Shown: piece by piece, positions 9,393 to 17,482 of the stretch | Layout: each line of letters opens with the position of its first letter | Position numbering within the stretch: the first letter of the stretch is position 1 | NCBI RefSeq assembly: GCF_008933165.1 | Contig: NZ_WBVQ01000001.1 | Location: 248,001 to 312,000, forward strand | Length of the DNA stretch: 64,000 nucleotides | Direction: 5' to 3' | Source of the DNA: Phaeocystidibacter marisrubri | GTDB taxonomy: Bacteria; Bacteroidota; Bacteroidia; Flavobacteriales; Schleiferiaceae | Made by a program: the position numbers and the translations under genes | Notes under the pieces: generated by a model | Told to the model about the DNA's origin: nothing | Database searches by the model: none | The model's input: the letters and a program-made list of their open reading frames with translations, nothing else

Positions 9393-10024
9393 TGGAGATC
9401 GTCTTCAATCAACAAGAGATAGAGTGATCTATTCTTATTGGGGTCGGCAGAAGCCTGACGAACAGATTCAGAAAGTGCACCTTTCAAGGTTGTAATTTGA
9501 TTGGGGCGCTTCTCTCTGTAGGTGTTATTGATTCTGCTCATTCCGGAACTCAAACTATCTACAACCTGACTGGTGCGGGCAAGAAGAATGTGTGTTTCTG
9601 GAAGTTCAGAAATCTTGTAAATGCCCAATTGATAATCGGTAACCATGATTCCACCATTGAATGCAACGAGTGCTTCACAGGTGGTGCAAATCCCATCAGA
9701 GATGGATGGATTATCTTCTTGAACAGGTAAGTCGAGTTTCTTAAGAGAGGAGGAGATGGATTGCTCTGGAGTGAACAAATGTTGGATTTTGGCCTCTGTG
9801 CAAATCTTCTTCACATTGATGTAAGCCTCTTCCAAGGTTTCACAATATAGAAAGTGCCCACCGTTTTGCGTGTACGTTTGTACAAAGCGCAAATCGATGG
9901 GCTCTTCTTCTTTAGGAGCATAAGGTGACTTCTCAGGAGTGTCGTCTTCTCGACTCTCGTCAGGCTTACCGCTTAAGACGGAGAAGAATTTACCGAATAA
10001 ACCCGGTTTCCCTTTGTGACCCAT
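9389..10024 (-). CDS. LUD-domain (LutC/YkgG-like) protein
   Basis: This 211-residue protein has a charged, probably flexible N-terminus (1-45) followed by a LUD-type domain: LFTPEQSISSSLKKL, then the conserved block SDGICTTCEALVAFNGG and the C-terminal NITTLKG-like stretch. The family includes LutC of lactate use, but stand-alone versions like this are widespread in Bacteroidota beside ftsH and cdsA, and their role is not known. It sits 70 bp after ftsH and overlaps cdsA by 4 bp. Confidence 0.85.
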   Translation of the reverse strand: MGHKGKPGLFGKFFSVLSGKPDESREDDTPEKSPYAPKEEEPIDLRFVQTYTQNGGHFLYCETLEEAYINVKKICTEAKIQHLFTPEQSISSSLKKLDLPVQEDNPSISDGICTTCEALVAFNGGIMVTDYQLGIYKISELPETHILLARTSQVVDSLSSGMSRINNTYREKRPNQITTLKGALSESVRQASADPNKNRSLYLLLIEDDLQ

Positions 10025-10094
10025 ATACTTTAATCTTCCTTATTTGGACAGAGTACAAAGTACCCAAAAAAGGAGGATATCAAAAAACTATAAA

Positions 10095-12257
10095 TCAGGA
10101 AGTTTCAACATCGCGTTGTGAGGAATCCTCATTTGAGGCATCCGACTCCGATTTAACGTTGCTTTCTCCGATTTTAACACCCTCAGAATCAGTCGAATCG
10201 ACGTTTTCTTTAGGAGCTTCAGGTTTTGCTACATCTTGCTCACTTTTTTCGAGTCTAGCTGCTCTATCAAGCCATGGACGCTTGCCAAAGATGCCTTCTA
10301 GGTTCTCTTTGAAGATCACTTCTTTCTCAAGAAGTGTTTCAGCAAGCTCGGTAAGCTTGTCGCGATTGTCGCTCAGGAGCTTCACAGCGCGATCGTATTG
10401 CTCTTCGATAATGCTTCTGATTTCTTCATCGATAGCTTGAGCGGTTTGTTCGCTATATGGCTTGTCGAATGTGAATTCATTTTGGCCGGTAGAGTCGTAA
10501 TACGTCACATTTCCAATGCGACGGTTGAGTCCGTAAACGGTTACCATTGCACGGGCTTGCTTGGTCACTTTTTCCAAGTCGCTCAAGGCACCTGTGCTGA
10601 TTTTTCCGAAGATTACCTCTTCTGCAGCACGACCACCTAGGGTAGCGGCCATCTCGTCCAACATCTGTTCTGCCGTAGTGATCTGACGCTCTTCAGGAAG
10701 ATACCAAGCGGCTCCAAGACTGCGTCCACGAGGAACGATGGTTACTTTTACCAGTGGAGAAGCATGTTCCAACAACCAGCTAACGGTTGCGTGTCCCGCT
10801 TCGTGATAAGCGATGGTTTTCTTCTCATCTGGAGTGATGAGCTTCGATTTCTTCTCCAATCCACCTACAATACGATCTACCGCATCGAGGAAGTCTTGTT
10901 TCTCTACAACCTTCTTGTTCTTACGAGCGGCTACCAATGCTGCTTCGTTACATACGTTCGCAATATCAGCACCAGAGAAACCTGGCGTTTGACGCGCTAG
11001 AAGATCTACGTCGATATCATCAGATACGCGAATAGGCTTCAAGTGAACTTGGAAAATTTCCTTTCTTTCGTTCAGTTCTGGAAGGTCAACATAAATCAAA
11101 CGGTCAAAACGTCCTGCACGCATCAAGGCGCGGTCTAGGATGTCTGCACGGTTTGTTGCGCCCATTACAATGACGTGTTCGTTGGTGCCAAAACCATCCA
11201 TTTCTGTAAGGAGTTGGTTCAACGTGTTCTCACGTTCGTCGTTGCCGCCGGAGAAATTACTCTTACCACGAGCTCTACCAATGGCATCAATCTCGTCGAT
11301 AAAGATGATACATGGTGACTTCTCCTTCGCCTGACGGAAGAGGTCGCGCACCCTGGAGGCACCTACACCTACAAACATCTCAACGAAGTCCGAACCACTC
11401 AAACTAAAGAATGGAACCTTAGCTTCGCCAGCAACGGCTTTGGCCAAAAGAGTTTTACCAGTGCCCGGAGGGCCTGAGAGCAATACGCCTCTTGGGATTT
11501 TACCACCTAGGTTGCTGTATTTCTGTGGATTCTTAAGGAAGTCTACAATTTCAAGGACTTCTTCTTTGGCACCTTCCATTCCAGCTACGTTTTGGAACGT
11601 AACTCGAACTTTCGTGTCCTTGTCGTAAATCTGAGCTTTAGATTTACCGATGTTGAAGATTTGGCTACCTGCGCCACCGGCACCTCCGCCCATTCTTCTC
11701 ATCAAGAAAATCCAGATGACTACGAAGAATAGAAGGGGAACGAACCACACGATGAGATCGCCCCAAATATTGGGTTCATTGCGGTAATCACGAAGAATTT
11801 CACCGTGCTTTTCAGCAATCTGTGGGTTCTCTTCGTAGAAATTGTCCAATCGAGTTTCGAACGACTCAATAGGCATGATGAAGACGTAATGAGGACCTTT
11901 GTTGAGTTCATCTCCAATTACATTCTTCGCAACGTCTTCAAATTGCTTGTCGTTGGTCAATGCGCTATCCGTGATAAACACGCGAATTTCTTCCTTATTG
12001 ACGATTTGAACCTTGGCAACTTCGTTCGCCTTGATCCAAGTGGTCAGTGTGTGGAAGTTCACATCTTTAGAAGAAGTGGAATTGTCGGCAAAGAAATTAA
12101 TGCCAAGCAGGAATAGAATCACAAAACCATAAACCCAGTAGAGGTTAGGCTTGCGTTTTGGGTCGTTTTTACGACGATTCCCACCACCGTTCTCATTTTT
12201 CTTTGAGAACTGCTCTTTGAGCTTGTCTAGTTGACGTTTTTCGTCTTTGTTCTCCAT
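10095..12257 (-). CDS. ftsH: ATP-dependent zinc metalloprotease FtsH
   Basis: This membrane-anchored protease handles membrane and short-lived regulatory proteins. The 720-residue protein has two transmembrane segments (about 38-56 and 166-186) around a periplasmic domain, the AAA+ domain with Walker A GPPGTGKT (262-269) and the second region of homology RAGRFDR, and the zinc site HEAGH at 485-489. An acidic, Ser-rich tail ends the protein. The start at 12257 (MENKDEK) is chosen because upstream codons overlap the rsfS stop region. It is 2 bp downstream of rsfS. Confidence 0.98.
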   Translation of the reverse strand: MENKDEKRQLDKLKEQFSKKNENGGGNRRKNDPKRKPNLYWVYGFVILFLLGINFFADNSTSSKDVNFHTLTTWIKANEVAKVQIVNKEEIRVFITDSALTNDKQFEDVAKNVIGDELNKGPHYVFIMPIESFETRLDNFYEENPQIAEKHGEILRDYRNEPNIWGDLIVWFVPLLFFVVIWIFLMRRMGGGAGGAGSQIFNIGKSKAQIYDKDTKVRVTFQNVAGMEGAKEEVLEIVDFLKNPQKYSNLGGKIPRGVLLSGPPGTGKTLLAKAVAGEAKVPFFSLSGSDFVEMFVGVGASRVRDLFRQAKEKSPCIIFIDEIDAIGRARGKSNFSGGNDERENTLNQLLTEMDGFGTNEHVIVMGATNRADILDRALMRAGRFDRLIYVDLPELNERKEIFQVHLKPIRVSDDIDVDLLARQTPGFSGADIANVCNEAALVAARKNKKVVEKQDFLDAVDRIVGGLEKKSKLITPDEKKTIAYHEAGHATVSWLLEHASPLVKVTIVPRGRSLGAAWYLPEERQITTAEQMLDEMAATLGGRAAEEVIFGKISTGALSDLEKVTKQARAMVTVYGLNRRIGNVTYYDSTGQNEFTFDKPYSEQTAQAIDEEIRSIIEEQYDRAVKLLSDNRDKLTELAETLLEKEVIFKENLEGIFGKRPWLDRAARLEKSEQDVAKPEAPKENVDSTDSEGVKIGESNVKSESDASNEDSSQRDVETS

Positions 12258-12259
12258 TA

Positions 12260-12625
12260 TTATTTTGTTTCTATGTGAGTAGCAATTGCGTCTCCCCACA
12301 AACTTTCAAGGTCGTAGAATTCTCTCGCCTCACCCCTGAAGATGTGAACGACTGCATTGACGTAATCCATGAGCACCCATTCGGAGCGGTCTGCTCCTTC
12401 AACGTGCCAAGGCTTATCGCCGAGTTGCTCACGAACCCGTTTTTCAACAGCTTCAGAAATGGATTTTACCTGCGTGTTCGATGTACCTGAGGCAATAACA
12501 AAGTAATCACACACAGAGTTCTCTAACTCGCGTAAGTCGAGAACTGTGATGTCTTGCCCCTTGTTGTCTTGGATGCCTTCGATGATTTGTTCGATCAGCG
12601 CAGAATGCGACGGCTGGTCTTGCAT
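12260..12625 (-). CDS. rsfS: Ribosomal silencing factor RsfS
   Basis: This 121-residue protein binds L14 on the large subunit and blocks subunit joining in slow growth. The family blocks DITVLDLRELENSVCDYFVI, ASGTSNTQVKSI, WVLMDYVNAVVHIF and YDLESLWGDA are all present. The start at 12625 is chosen; a Met 18 bp upstream is possible. It is the first gene of the run rsfS-ftsH-LUD-cdsA-psd. Confidence 0.96.
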   Translation of the reverse strand: MQDQPSHSALIEQIIEGIQDNKGQDITVLDLRELENSVCDYFVIASGTSNTQVKSISEAVEKRVREQLGDKPWHVEGADRSEWVLMDYVNAVVHIFRGEAREFYDLESLWGDAIATHIETK

Positions 12626-12644
12626 GAAGCGTATATTTCTCAAT

Positions 12645-12672
12645 CAATATTAGTGATTTTCGCTTGCGCAAA
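12645..12672 (-). promoter_or_regulatory. Promoter of the rsfS-ftsH operon
   Basis: Read on the minus strand, TTTG (12669-12672) is followed after 16 bp by TAATATTG (12645-12652), 7 of 8 to TAnnTTTG counting fixed positions loosely. It lies 19 nt upstream of the rsfS start, in the shared region with birA. Confidence 0.45.
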
Positions 12673-12693
12673 CAGAGTGCCACGTACACGGTT

Positions 12694-12701
12694 TATATTT
12701 G
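12694..12701 (+). promoter_or_regulatory. -7 box of birA
   Basis: TATATTTG matches TAnnTTTG exactly and ends 5 nt before the birA ATG, so the mRNA is predicted to be leaderless. The -33 element is weak. Confidence 0.55.
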
Positions 12702-12706
12702 CTGTC

Positions 12707-13441
12707 ATGCTCAAACGAGGTATCGAATATCGGCATTTTCAGTCTATAGCGTCTACTAATGCTATGGCATCTAGTGTATTAGAGTCGGAAAAAATTGAAC
12801 ATTTTTTAGTCTTAAGCACTGACACTCAAACAAAAGGACGTGGACAGCAAGGGACAACATGGCAGGATTTTCCAGGTGAAAATTTGTTAATGACATTGAT
12901 TACCCCCTCTATTTCATGGCCCGCCGCCCGCGTGTTCGACTTAAATATGGCGATTAGTTTGGCTATTCTTCAAGCGCTAAAGCCACATTTGCCAGTTCAA
13001 CTGAAATGGCCCAACGATATTTGGGTGAGCGGTAAGAAGATGGCTGGATTGCTGATAGAGCCCGTAGTTCGAGGGGGATATGTTCAGCGATTGGTTGTTG
13101 GCCTCGGGCTAAACGTGAACCAAACTCAATTTGATTCTTCATTAAATGCAACGTCTCTCGTGCTTGAATGTGGAAAACCGTTCGATCTTTCGCTCGTTCG
13201 AGAATCCATCAGTGAAAGCATTCAATCCGCACTGACTAAAATTTTGCAAACGGGGATATCTCCCAAGAAAGAATACCTCAACTCCTGTGTGGCATATGCC
13301 AGAATAGGCAAGTACCGATCAGGTGATCAGGAGTTTACCGCGCTTTTTTCGGATATCGACAATCACGGTAGGCAAATCTTGCTTCATTCTGATGGAAGCA
13401 AGCATGCCTACGATTTAAAGGAAGTGAAGTATTTGCCTTAA
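12707..13441 (+). CDS. birA: Biotin-[acetyl-CoA-carboxylase] ligase
   Basis: The enzyme activates biotin as biotinyl-AMP and attaches it to the biotin carrier protein of acetyl-CoA carboxylase. The 244 residues cover the catalytic core, with the KGRGQQGTTW adenylate-binding loop, LKWPNDIWVSGKKMAG and GLGLNVN. There is no N-terminal helix-turn-helix, so this is the monofunctional type that does not act as a repressor. The start at 12707 gives the family N-terminus. Its stop overlaps the stop of the convergent SRPBCC gene. Confidence 0.95.
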   Translation: MLKRGIEYRHFQSIASTNAMASSVLESEKIEHFLVLSTDTQTKGRGQQGTTWQDFPGENLLMTLITPSISWPAARVFDLNMAISLAILQALKPHLPVQLKWPNDIWVSGKKMAGLLIEPVVRGGYVQRLVVGLGLNVNQTQFDSSLNATSLVLECGKPFDLSLVRESISESIQSALTKILQTGISPKKEYLNSCVAYARIGKYRSGDQEFTALFSDIDNHGRQILLHSDGSKHAYDLKEVKYLP

Positions 13442-13830
13442 AGCTGCTCGAGCTTGTCGCTCAATTTTCCAAGGAAATTGGTCAATGGCTTAGTAACCAT
13501 CATTTTCAACATGGCGTTGAACTCGCCGTGAAAGTGAAGTTGTGCGGCGGTGCCATCGTTCTCGTCCGTTAGTGTGCCTACGAGTTCAAAGTTGAGTTTA
13601 TCGCTAGCCGACTTCAACACGATCTTATCTGAAGGACTCAATTCTGCCACTTTCATCTTCACTGCCGGAAGACCTTTCAATTCAAACAGAAACCAATCGT
13701 CTCCCGATTCAAATTTTTGAACATCATCCGGCATGATATCACTAAAATTGGCCGGGGTGCTCAAGTGAGAGAAAACTTCTGTTCTTGGCTTGTTGATATG
13801 GACTTGACGTCCTTCGATATGTGTATTCAT
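13438..13830 (-). CDS. SRPBCC-fold (START-like) protein
   Basis: This 130-residue protein has the beta-strand and long C-terminal helix pattern of the SRPBCC ligand-binding fold (NKPRTEVFSHLSTPANF near the start, FHGEFNAMLKMMVTKP at the end). Homologues lie next to pyrE in many Bacteroidota. The ligand is unknown. The start at 13830 (MNTHIEG) is 4 bp after the pyrE stop and is preferred to a long upstream extension that would run through pyrE in another frame. Its stop overlaps that of birA on the other strand. Confidence 0.85.
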   Translation of the reverse strand: MNTHIEGRQVHINKPRTEVFSHLSTPANFSDIMPDDVQKFESGDDWFLFELKGLPAVKMKVAELSPSDKIVLKSASDKLNFELVGTLTDENDGTAAQLHFHGEFNAMLKMMVTKPLTNFLGKLSDKLEQL

Positions 13831-13834
13831 GCTA

Positions 13835-14476
13835 TTATTTGTTCCAGTTGGAAGGGTCAACTCTCCATTGAGCAAGTGTGCGCTCTTGTGATTTGTCCAC
13901 GTAACCACCTTCAACAGCTTTGTCGATGAGGTGTTCATAATCGCTAAGTGTGACAAGCTGGCAGTTGGCCTTTTCAAAAGCTTCTTCAGAAACGTTGAAC
14001 CCATAGGTGAAAATGGCACCCATACCCAAAACTCTTGATCCAGCAGCTCGAAGCGCATCAACGGCTTGAAGTGAACTCATTCCCGTAGAAACGAGATCTT
14101 CAATCACAACCACATTTGCACCTTCAGGCAAGTGCCCTTCGATCAAGTTTTGTCTCCCATGATCTTTAGCCTTGCCACGAACGTACACAAAAGGAAGTCC
14201 GAGTTGCTCTGCCACCAAGGCCCCAAGAGCAATAGCTCCAGTTGCCACACCTGCAATTACATCTGCAGAGGGGTAGTGCTCTTCTACCACAGTTGCCATG
14301 GCACTACGAAGGTAGTTGCGGATAGCAGGGTAGGACAAGCTCATACGGTTGTCACAGTAAATTGGAGATTTCCATCCTGAAGCCCAAGTAAAAGGTTGCT
14401 CAGGTTGTAATTTGATTGCCTTTATTTGCAAAAGGAATTCCGCAGTCTTATCAGCGGTGTCAGCGTTCAAAACCAT
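13835..14476 (-). CDS. pyrE: Orotate phosphoribosyltransferase
   Basis: This pyrimidine biosynthesis enzyme converts orotate and PRPP to OMP. The 213 residues contain the phosphoribosyltransferase PRPP loop VVVIEDLVSTG (122-132), the flexible catalytic loop YVRGKAKDHGRQNLIEG and the N-terminal ASGWKSPIYCDNR. The start at 14476 is chosen because a perfect -7 box ends 4 nt upstream. The divergent NUDIX gene starts only 7 bp away. Confidence 0.96.
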   Translation of the reverse strand: MVLNADTADKTAEFLLQIKAIKLQPEQPFTWASGWKSPIYCDNRMSLSYPAIRNYLRSAMATVVEEHYPSADVIAGVATGAIALGALVAEQLGLPFVYVRGKAKDHGRQNLIEGHLPEGANVVVIEDLVSTGMSSLQAVDALRAAGSRVLGMGAIFTYGFNVSEEAFEKANCQLVTLSDYEHLIDKAVEGGYVDKSQERTLAQWRVDPSNWNK

Positions 14477-14480
14477 GTCG

Positions 14481-14488
14481 CAAATGTA
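14481..14488 (-). promoter_or_regulatory. -7 box of pyrE, overlapping the NUDIX start codon
   Basis: On the minus strand this reads TACATTTG, a perfect TAnnTTTG, 4 nt before the pyrE ATG. On the plus strand the same bases contain the probable ATG (14484) of the NUDIX gene. Confidence 0.5.
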
Positions 14489-15095
14489 CACGATTTTCAT
14501 CAACGATCTTACTGTTCACATCACGAGAAAGGCACCTGCCATTGGCAAAGTGGTGGAAGTGACTGAAGACCCGAGAATTTGGTTGGATAAACATTGGGAT
14601 ACCATTGTTTCTAAGCCAAAGAACATGCATTTGTATGTGGTAACGGAAGCGCCAGAAGAGCTTTGGAACTACATCGGAAAGAGATACCGACACATTGAAG
14701 CAGCTGGAGGATTAGTGCGAAATACGTTGGGTGAGGTCCTCTTCATTCATCGCTTGGGAAAGTGGGATTTGCCGAAAGGGAAATTGGAAGAAGGGGAGGA
14801 TGTTCGCGAATGCGCGCTTCGAGAAGTGGAAGAAGAGTGCAGTCTAACGGGACATACGATTGTCGAGGAATTTCCTTCTACATATCACACGTACAAGATG
14901 GGAGAAACCCCGGTGTTGAAACGTACGTATTGGTATTTGATGCGTGTGGAAGGTCGCCCAGAATTAGCTCCTCAAATTGAAGAGGACATCACAGAAACGG
15001 TTTGGTTGAAGGAAGTTGATTGGGCACAGGTAGAAAACAACACCTACCCATCTATTAAGTCACTTCTCGAGACGTATCGATTTCGGTACAAATAG
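14484..15095 (+). CDS. NUDIX hydrolase
   Basis: This 203-residue protein cleaves nucleoside diphosphates linked to another moiety. The NUDIX box is complete (GKLEEGEDVRECALREVEEE, then C), preceded by the family feature RLGKWDLPKG. The first 70 residues are a separate N-terminal region starting MYTIFINDL, as in other Bacteroidota members of this group. The start at 14484 fits those homologues; an ATG at 14475 adds three residues. Its 3' end overlaps coaD on the other strand by 36 bp. The substrate cannot be told from sequence. Confidence 0.9.
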   Translation: MYTIFINDLTVHITRKAPAIGKVVEVTEDPRIWLDKHWDTIVSKPKNMHLYVVTEAPEELWNYIGKRYRHIEAAGGLVRNTLGEVLFIHRLGKWDLPKGKLEEGEDVRECALREVEEECSLTGHTIVEEFPSTYHTYKMGETPVLKRTYWYLMRVEGRPELAPQIEEDITETVWLKEVDWAQVENNTYPSIKSLLETYRFRYK

Positions 15096-15524
15096 ACTGT
15101 GATCTCCATTGTTGCGAAATACATCCCGAACAATACTGGAAGAGATGTAGGCATATCGAGCCGAAGTGAGCAGGAAAACCGTTTCTAAGTTGGGGTTCAT
15201 CTCGCGATTGGCCTGTGCAATGGCCTTTTCAAACTCAAAATCGGCTGGGTTTCGAATCCCTCTCAACAGAAAATCAACCCCTTTTTCTACCGCGAAATCG
15301 ATGGTAAGTCCGCTGTAGGTTGCCACTTCAACCTTGCTATCTCCCTCAAAAGTTTGACGAATCCACTCCATTCTCTTCTCCAAGGGGAACATATATTGCT
15401 TGTTCGCATTTTCACCAACGGCAATAATGATCTTGTCAAAAAGCGGAAGCGCTCTGCGAATGATGTTCTCATGTCCCAATGTAATGGGGTCAAATGAACC
15501 GGGGAATAGGGCGGTGCGTGCCAT
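15060..15524 (-). CDS. coaD: Phosphopantetheine adenylyltransferase
   Basis: This is the penultimate step of coenzyme A synthesis. The 154 residues begin ARTALFPGSFDPITLGH with the nucleotidyltransferase TxGH motif, continue with LLRGIRNPADFEFE, and end with ISSSIVRD. It lies 2 bp after ddl. It overlaps the convergent NUDIX gene by 36 bp at the 3' ends. Confidence 0.97.
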   Translation of the reverse strand: MARTALFPGSFDPITLGHENIIRRALPLFDKIIIAVGENANKQYMFPLEKRMEWIRQTFEGDSKVEVATYSGLTIDFAVEKGVDFLLRGIRNPADFEFEKAIAQANREMNPNLETVFLLTSARYAYISSSIVRDVFRNNGDHSLFVPKSIRLEK

Positions 15525-15526
15525 GG

Positions 15527-16522
15527 TTAAGCTCCTTTTGTCGCGTTGCGACGGGTTTCTTCGAGGACTAAGGTAAAAAAGTCTGTCAAGCTCATTCCTG
15601 CATGTCTCACTTGTTGCGGAACAATGCTCGCAGGAGAGAGGCCTGGAACGGTGTTCACTTCAATTAGGTATGGAAGTCCGCTTGTCTGTTCTACAATGTA
15701 GTCTGCCCTTACAACACCTTTTAAGTGGAGGAGTTCATACACTTTTGCCGTGATGTTCCGAATTTCACTTTCAACTTCCGCAGAAACTCGAGCTGGTGTG
15801 ATTTCTTCAGAGGCTCCTTGGTATTTTGCTTCGTAATCAAAAAAGGACTTCTTGGGAACGATTTCTGTGAGCGCGAGAATCTCTGCCTTTCCATCTTTTG
15901 CGTACACGCCACAGCCAACTTCCGTTCCAATTACTCCTTGCTCAATCACTACCCGTTGGTCTTCGGTTCGAGCAAATTTTACGGCTTCTTCTAAATCTCC
16001 AGGATTTTCAACTCTACTTACGCCAAAGCTGCTGCCCGAGCGACTAGGCTTGACGAAAACGGGGAAATTGAGCAGTTTGGTAACCAAGGCAGGATCCACG
16101 TCTTCACCAGGGTGTAGGTAGATGGATGGAGCCACGCGAACTCCGAAGTCACTTAATACGCGGTTGCATTCTGCTTTGTTGAATGTCAAGGCCGATTCAA
16201 ACACATCACAAGAGGTTTGAGGAATGTTCAGCAATTGCAGGTAACCCTGTAAAATGCCATCTTCCCCTGGATTGCCGTGAATGGCATTGAAGAGCAAATC
16301 GAAGGTGATTTTTTCACCGTTCATTTGAGCGGAGAAATCGTTCTTGTCGATGGCATACTCCACTCCGTCTTCAACCAAAACCCATCTATCTTTCAAGATG
16401 TGAATGGCAAAAGGCGTATAAAGTGATCGATCCAAGTTGTTGTAAACGGTTTGTCCACTCAAGATTGAGATTTCAAACTCGGAGGAATATCCCCCCATCA
16501 AAATGCCAACGTTCTTCTTCAT
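15527..16522 (-). CDS. ddl: D-alanine--D-alanine ligase
   Basis: This cytoplasmic ligase makes the D-Ala-D-Ala dipeptide of peptidoglycan. The 331 residues follow the ATP-grasp plan: N-terminal GILMGGYSSEFEISILSG, central VFVKPSRSGSSFGVSRV, and C-terminal YLIEVNTVPGLSPASIVPQQ with metal-binding residues. It is the first gene of ddl-coaD. It is divergent from a PASTA protein gene, another peptidoglycan-linked product. Confidence 0.97.
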   Translation of the reverse strand: MKKNVGILMGGYSSEFEISILSGQTVYNNLDRSLYTPFAIHILKDRWVLVEDGVEYAIDKNDFSAQMNGEKITFDLLFNAIHGNPGEDGILQGYLQLLNIPQTSCDVFESALTFNKAECNRVLSDFGVRVAPSIYLHPGEDVDPALVTKLLNFPVFVKPSRSGSSFGVSRVENPGDLEEAVKFARTEDQRVVIEQGVIGTEVGCGVYAKDGKAEILALTEIVPKKSFFDYEAKYQGASEEITPARVSAEVESEIRNITAKVYELLHLKGVVRADYIVEQTSGLPYLIEVNTVPGLSPASIVPQQVRHAGMSLTDFFTLVLEETRRNATKGA

Positions 16523-16618
16523 AAGTTTGATGAATGCGATTCAGCGAATGTAGTTAAGGTAGGCGTATCTACCATCAATCCTCACATAAAACGATAGCAC
16601 TCGCTTAAACGATATGTC

Positions 16619-16626
16619 TATCTTTG
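16619..16626 (+). promoter_or_regulatory. -7 box upstream of the PASTA gene
   Basis: TATCTTTG is a perfect TAnnTTTG, 16 nt before the chosen ATG. The region is the 120-bp divergent spacer shared with ddl. Confidence 0.5.
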
Positions 16627-16642
16627 ACTCGAATTAGTGCTT

Positions 16643-17482
16643 ATGAAAATTGTTCGCTTTCTAAAGAGTAAAACCTTCGCGATTAATGCGGTGGTGATAG
16701 TAGTGGTTGCCGTATTGGGAATTTACTTTCTTCAAAAGTACCTATCGGCTATTACCGATCACGGTGAAGTGGTGGTAGTTCCAGATTTGTCAACGTATTC
16801 CCTCTCTCAAGTGGAGAACGAATTGTCGGCTTTGGAGCTCACCTTTGAGGTGATGGATTCCTCTGAATTCAAGAAGAGCTATCCTCCTGGATCCGTAGTT
16901 CAACAGTACCCCAAGGCAGGCAGTGAGGTGAAGCGAGATAGAACCATCAAGCTCACCCTTAATCCATTGCACGAGCGTAAACTCGCCCTTCCTGATATTA
17001 TTGATATTCCAAGAACCGATGCTGCTTTCCGATTGGAGAGTAGAGGTTTTAAAGTGGGCAAGGTCCGCTACGTCCCGGATATCGGAAAGGACAACGTACT
17101 CGCTGTAGAGTTGAATGGAAACAAAGTGGAAACAGGGCAGAAATACGAAAAGGGCACTCGCTTTGACCTCGTGCTCGGTATGGGGCTCAGCGATGAGCGA
17201 ATTGGCGTTCCGTCTCTCTATGGATTGGTAGCCGATTCGGTATCCTTTGTCCTTCGTTCGAGAATGCTGAATACTGGCGCTATTTTATACGATGAAACCG
17301 TAACTGATACAGCGAATGCTCGCGTCTACAAACAAACCCCTATTCCAACCCTCGAATCCGTGATTCGAATGGGAGATGGTGTGGATGTTTGGTTGACCGA
17401 TGATTACACGAAAATCCCTGCTAATCCGTTATTGCCTCAAACAGAACCAGATTCTACTAGCTTCATTGAAAATGCGGATTAA
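16643..17482 (+). CDS. PASTA-domain membrane protein
   Basis: This 279-residue protein has a short cytoplasmic N-terminus, one transmembrane helix (about 13-33) and three PASTA-like repeats outside (about 43-110, 115-180 and 183-260). The repeats show VVVPDLSTYSLSQVENEL, LPDIIDIPRTDAAFRLESRG and GVPSLYGLVADSVSFVL. PASTA repeats bind uncrosslinked peptidoglycan stems in other bacteria. There is no kinase domain, so this is not a PknB-type receptor. Its neighbours are ddl (divergent) and, overlapping by 11 bp, a type IX cargo gene. The ATG at 16643 is preferred over a GTG six bases upstream. Confidence 0.9.
   Translation: MKIVRFLKSKTFAINAVVIVVVAVLGIYFLQKYLSAITDHGEVVVVPDLSTYSLSQVENELSALELTFEVMDSSEFKKSYPPGSVVQQYPKAGSEVKRDRTIKLTLNPLHERKLALPDIIDIPRTDAAFRLESRGFKVGKVRYVPDIGKDNVLAVELNGNKVETGQKYEKGTRFDLVLGMGLSDERIGVPSLYGLVADSVSFVLRSRMLNTGAILYDETVTDTANARVYKQTPIPTLESVIRMGDGVDVWLTDDYTKIPANPLLPQTEPDSTSFIENAD

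Noticed and set aside
13831-14061. Upstream extension of the SRPBCC protein
   Set aside because: It overlaps pyrE in a different frame; the fold begins at MNTHIEG.
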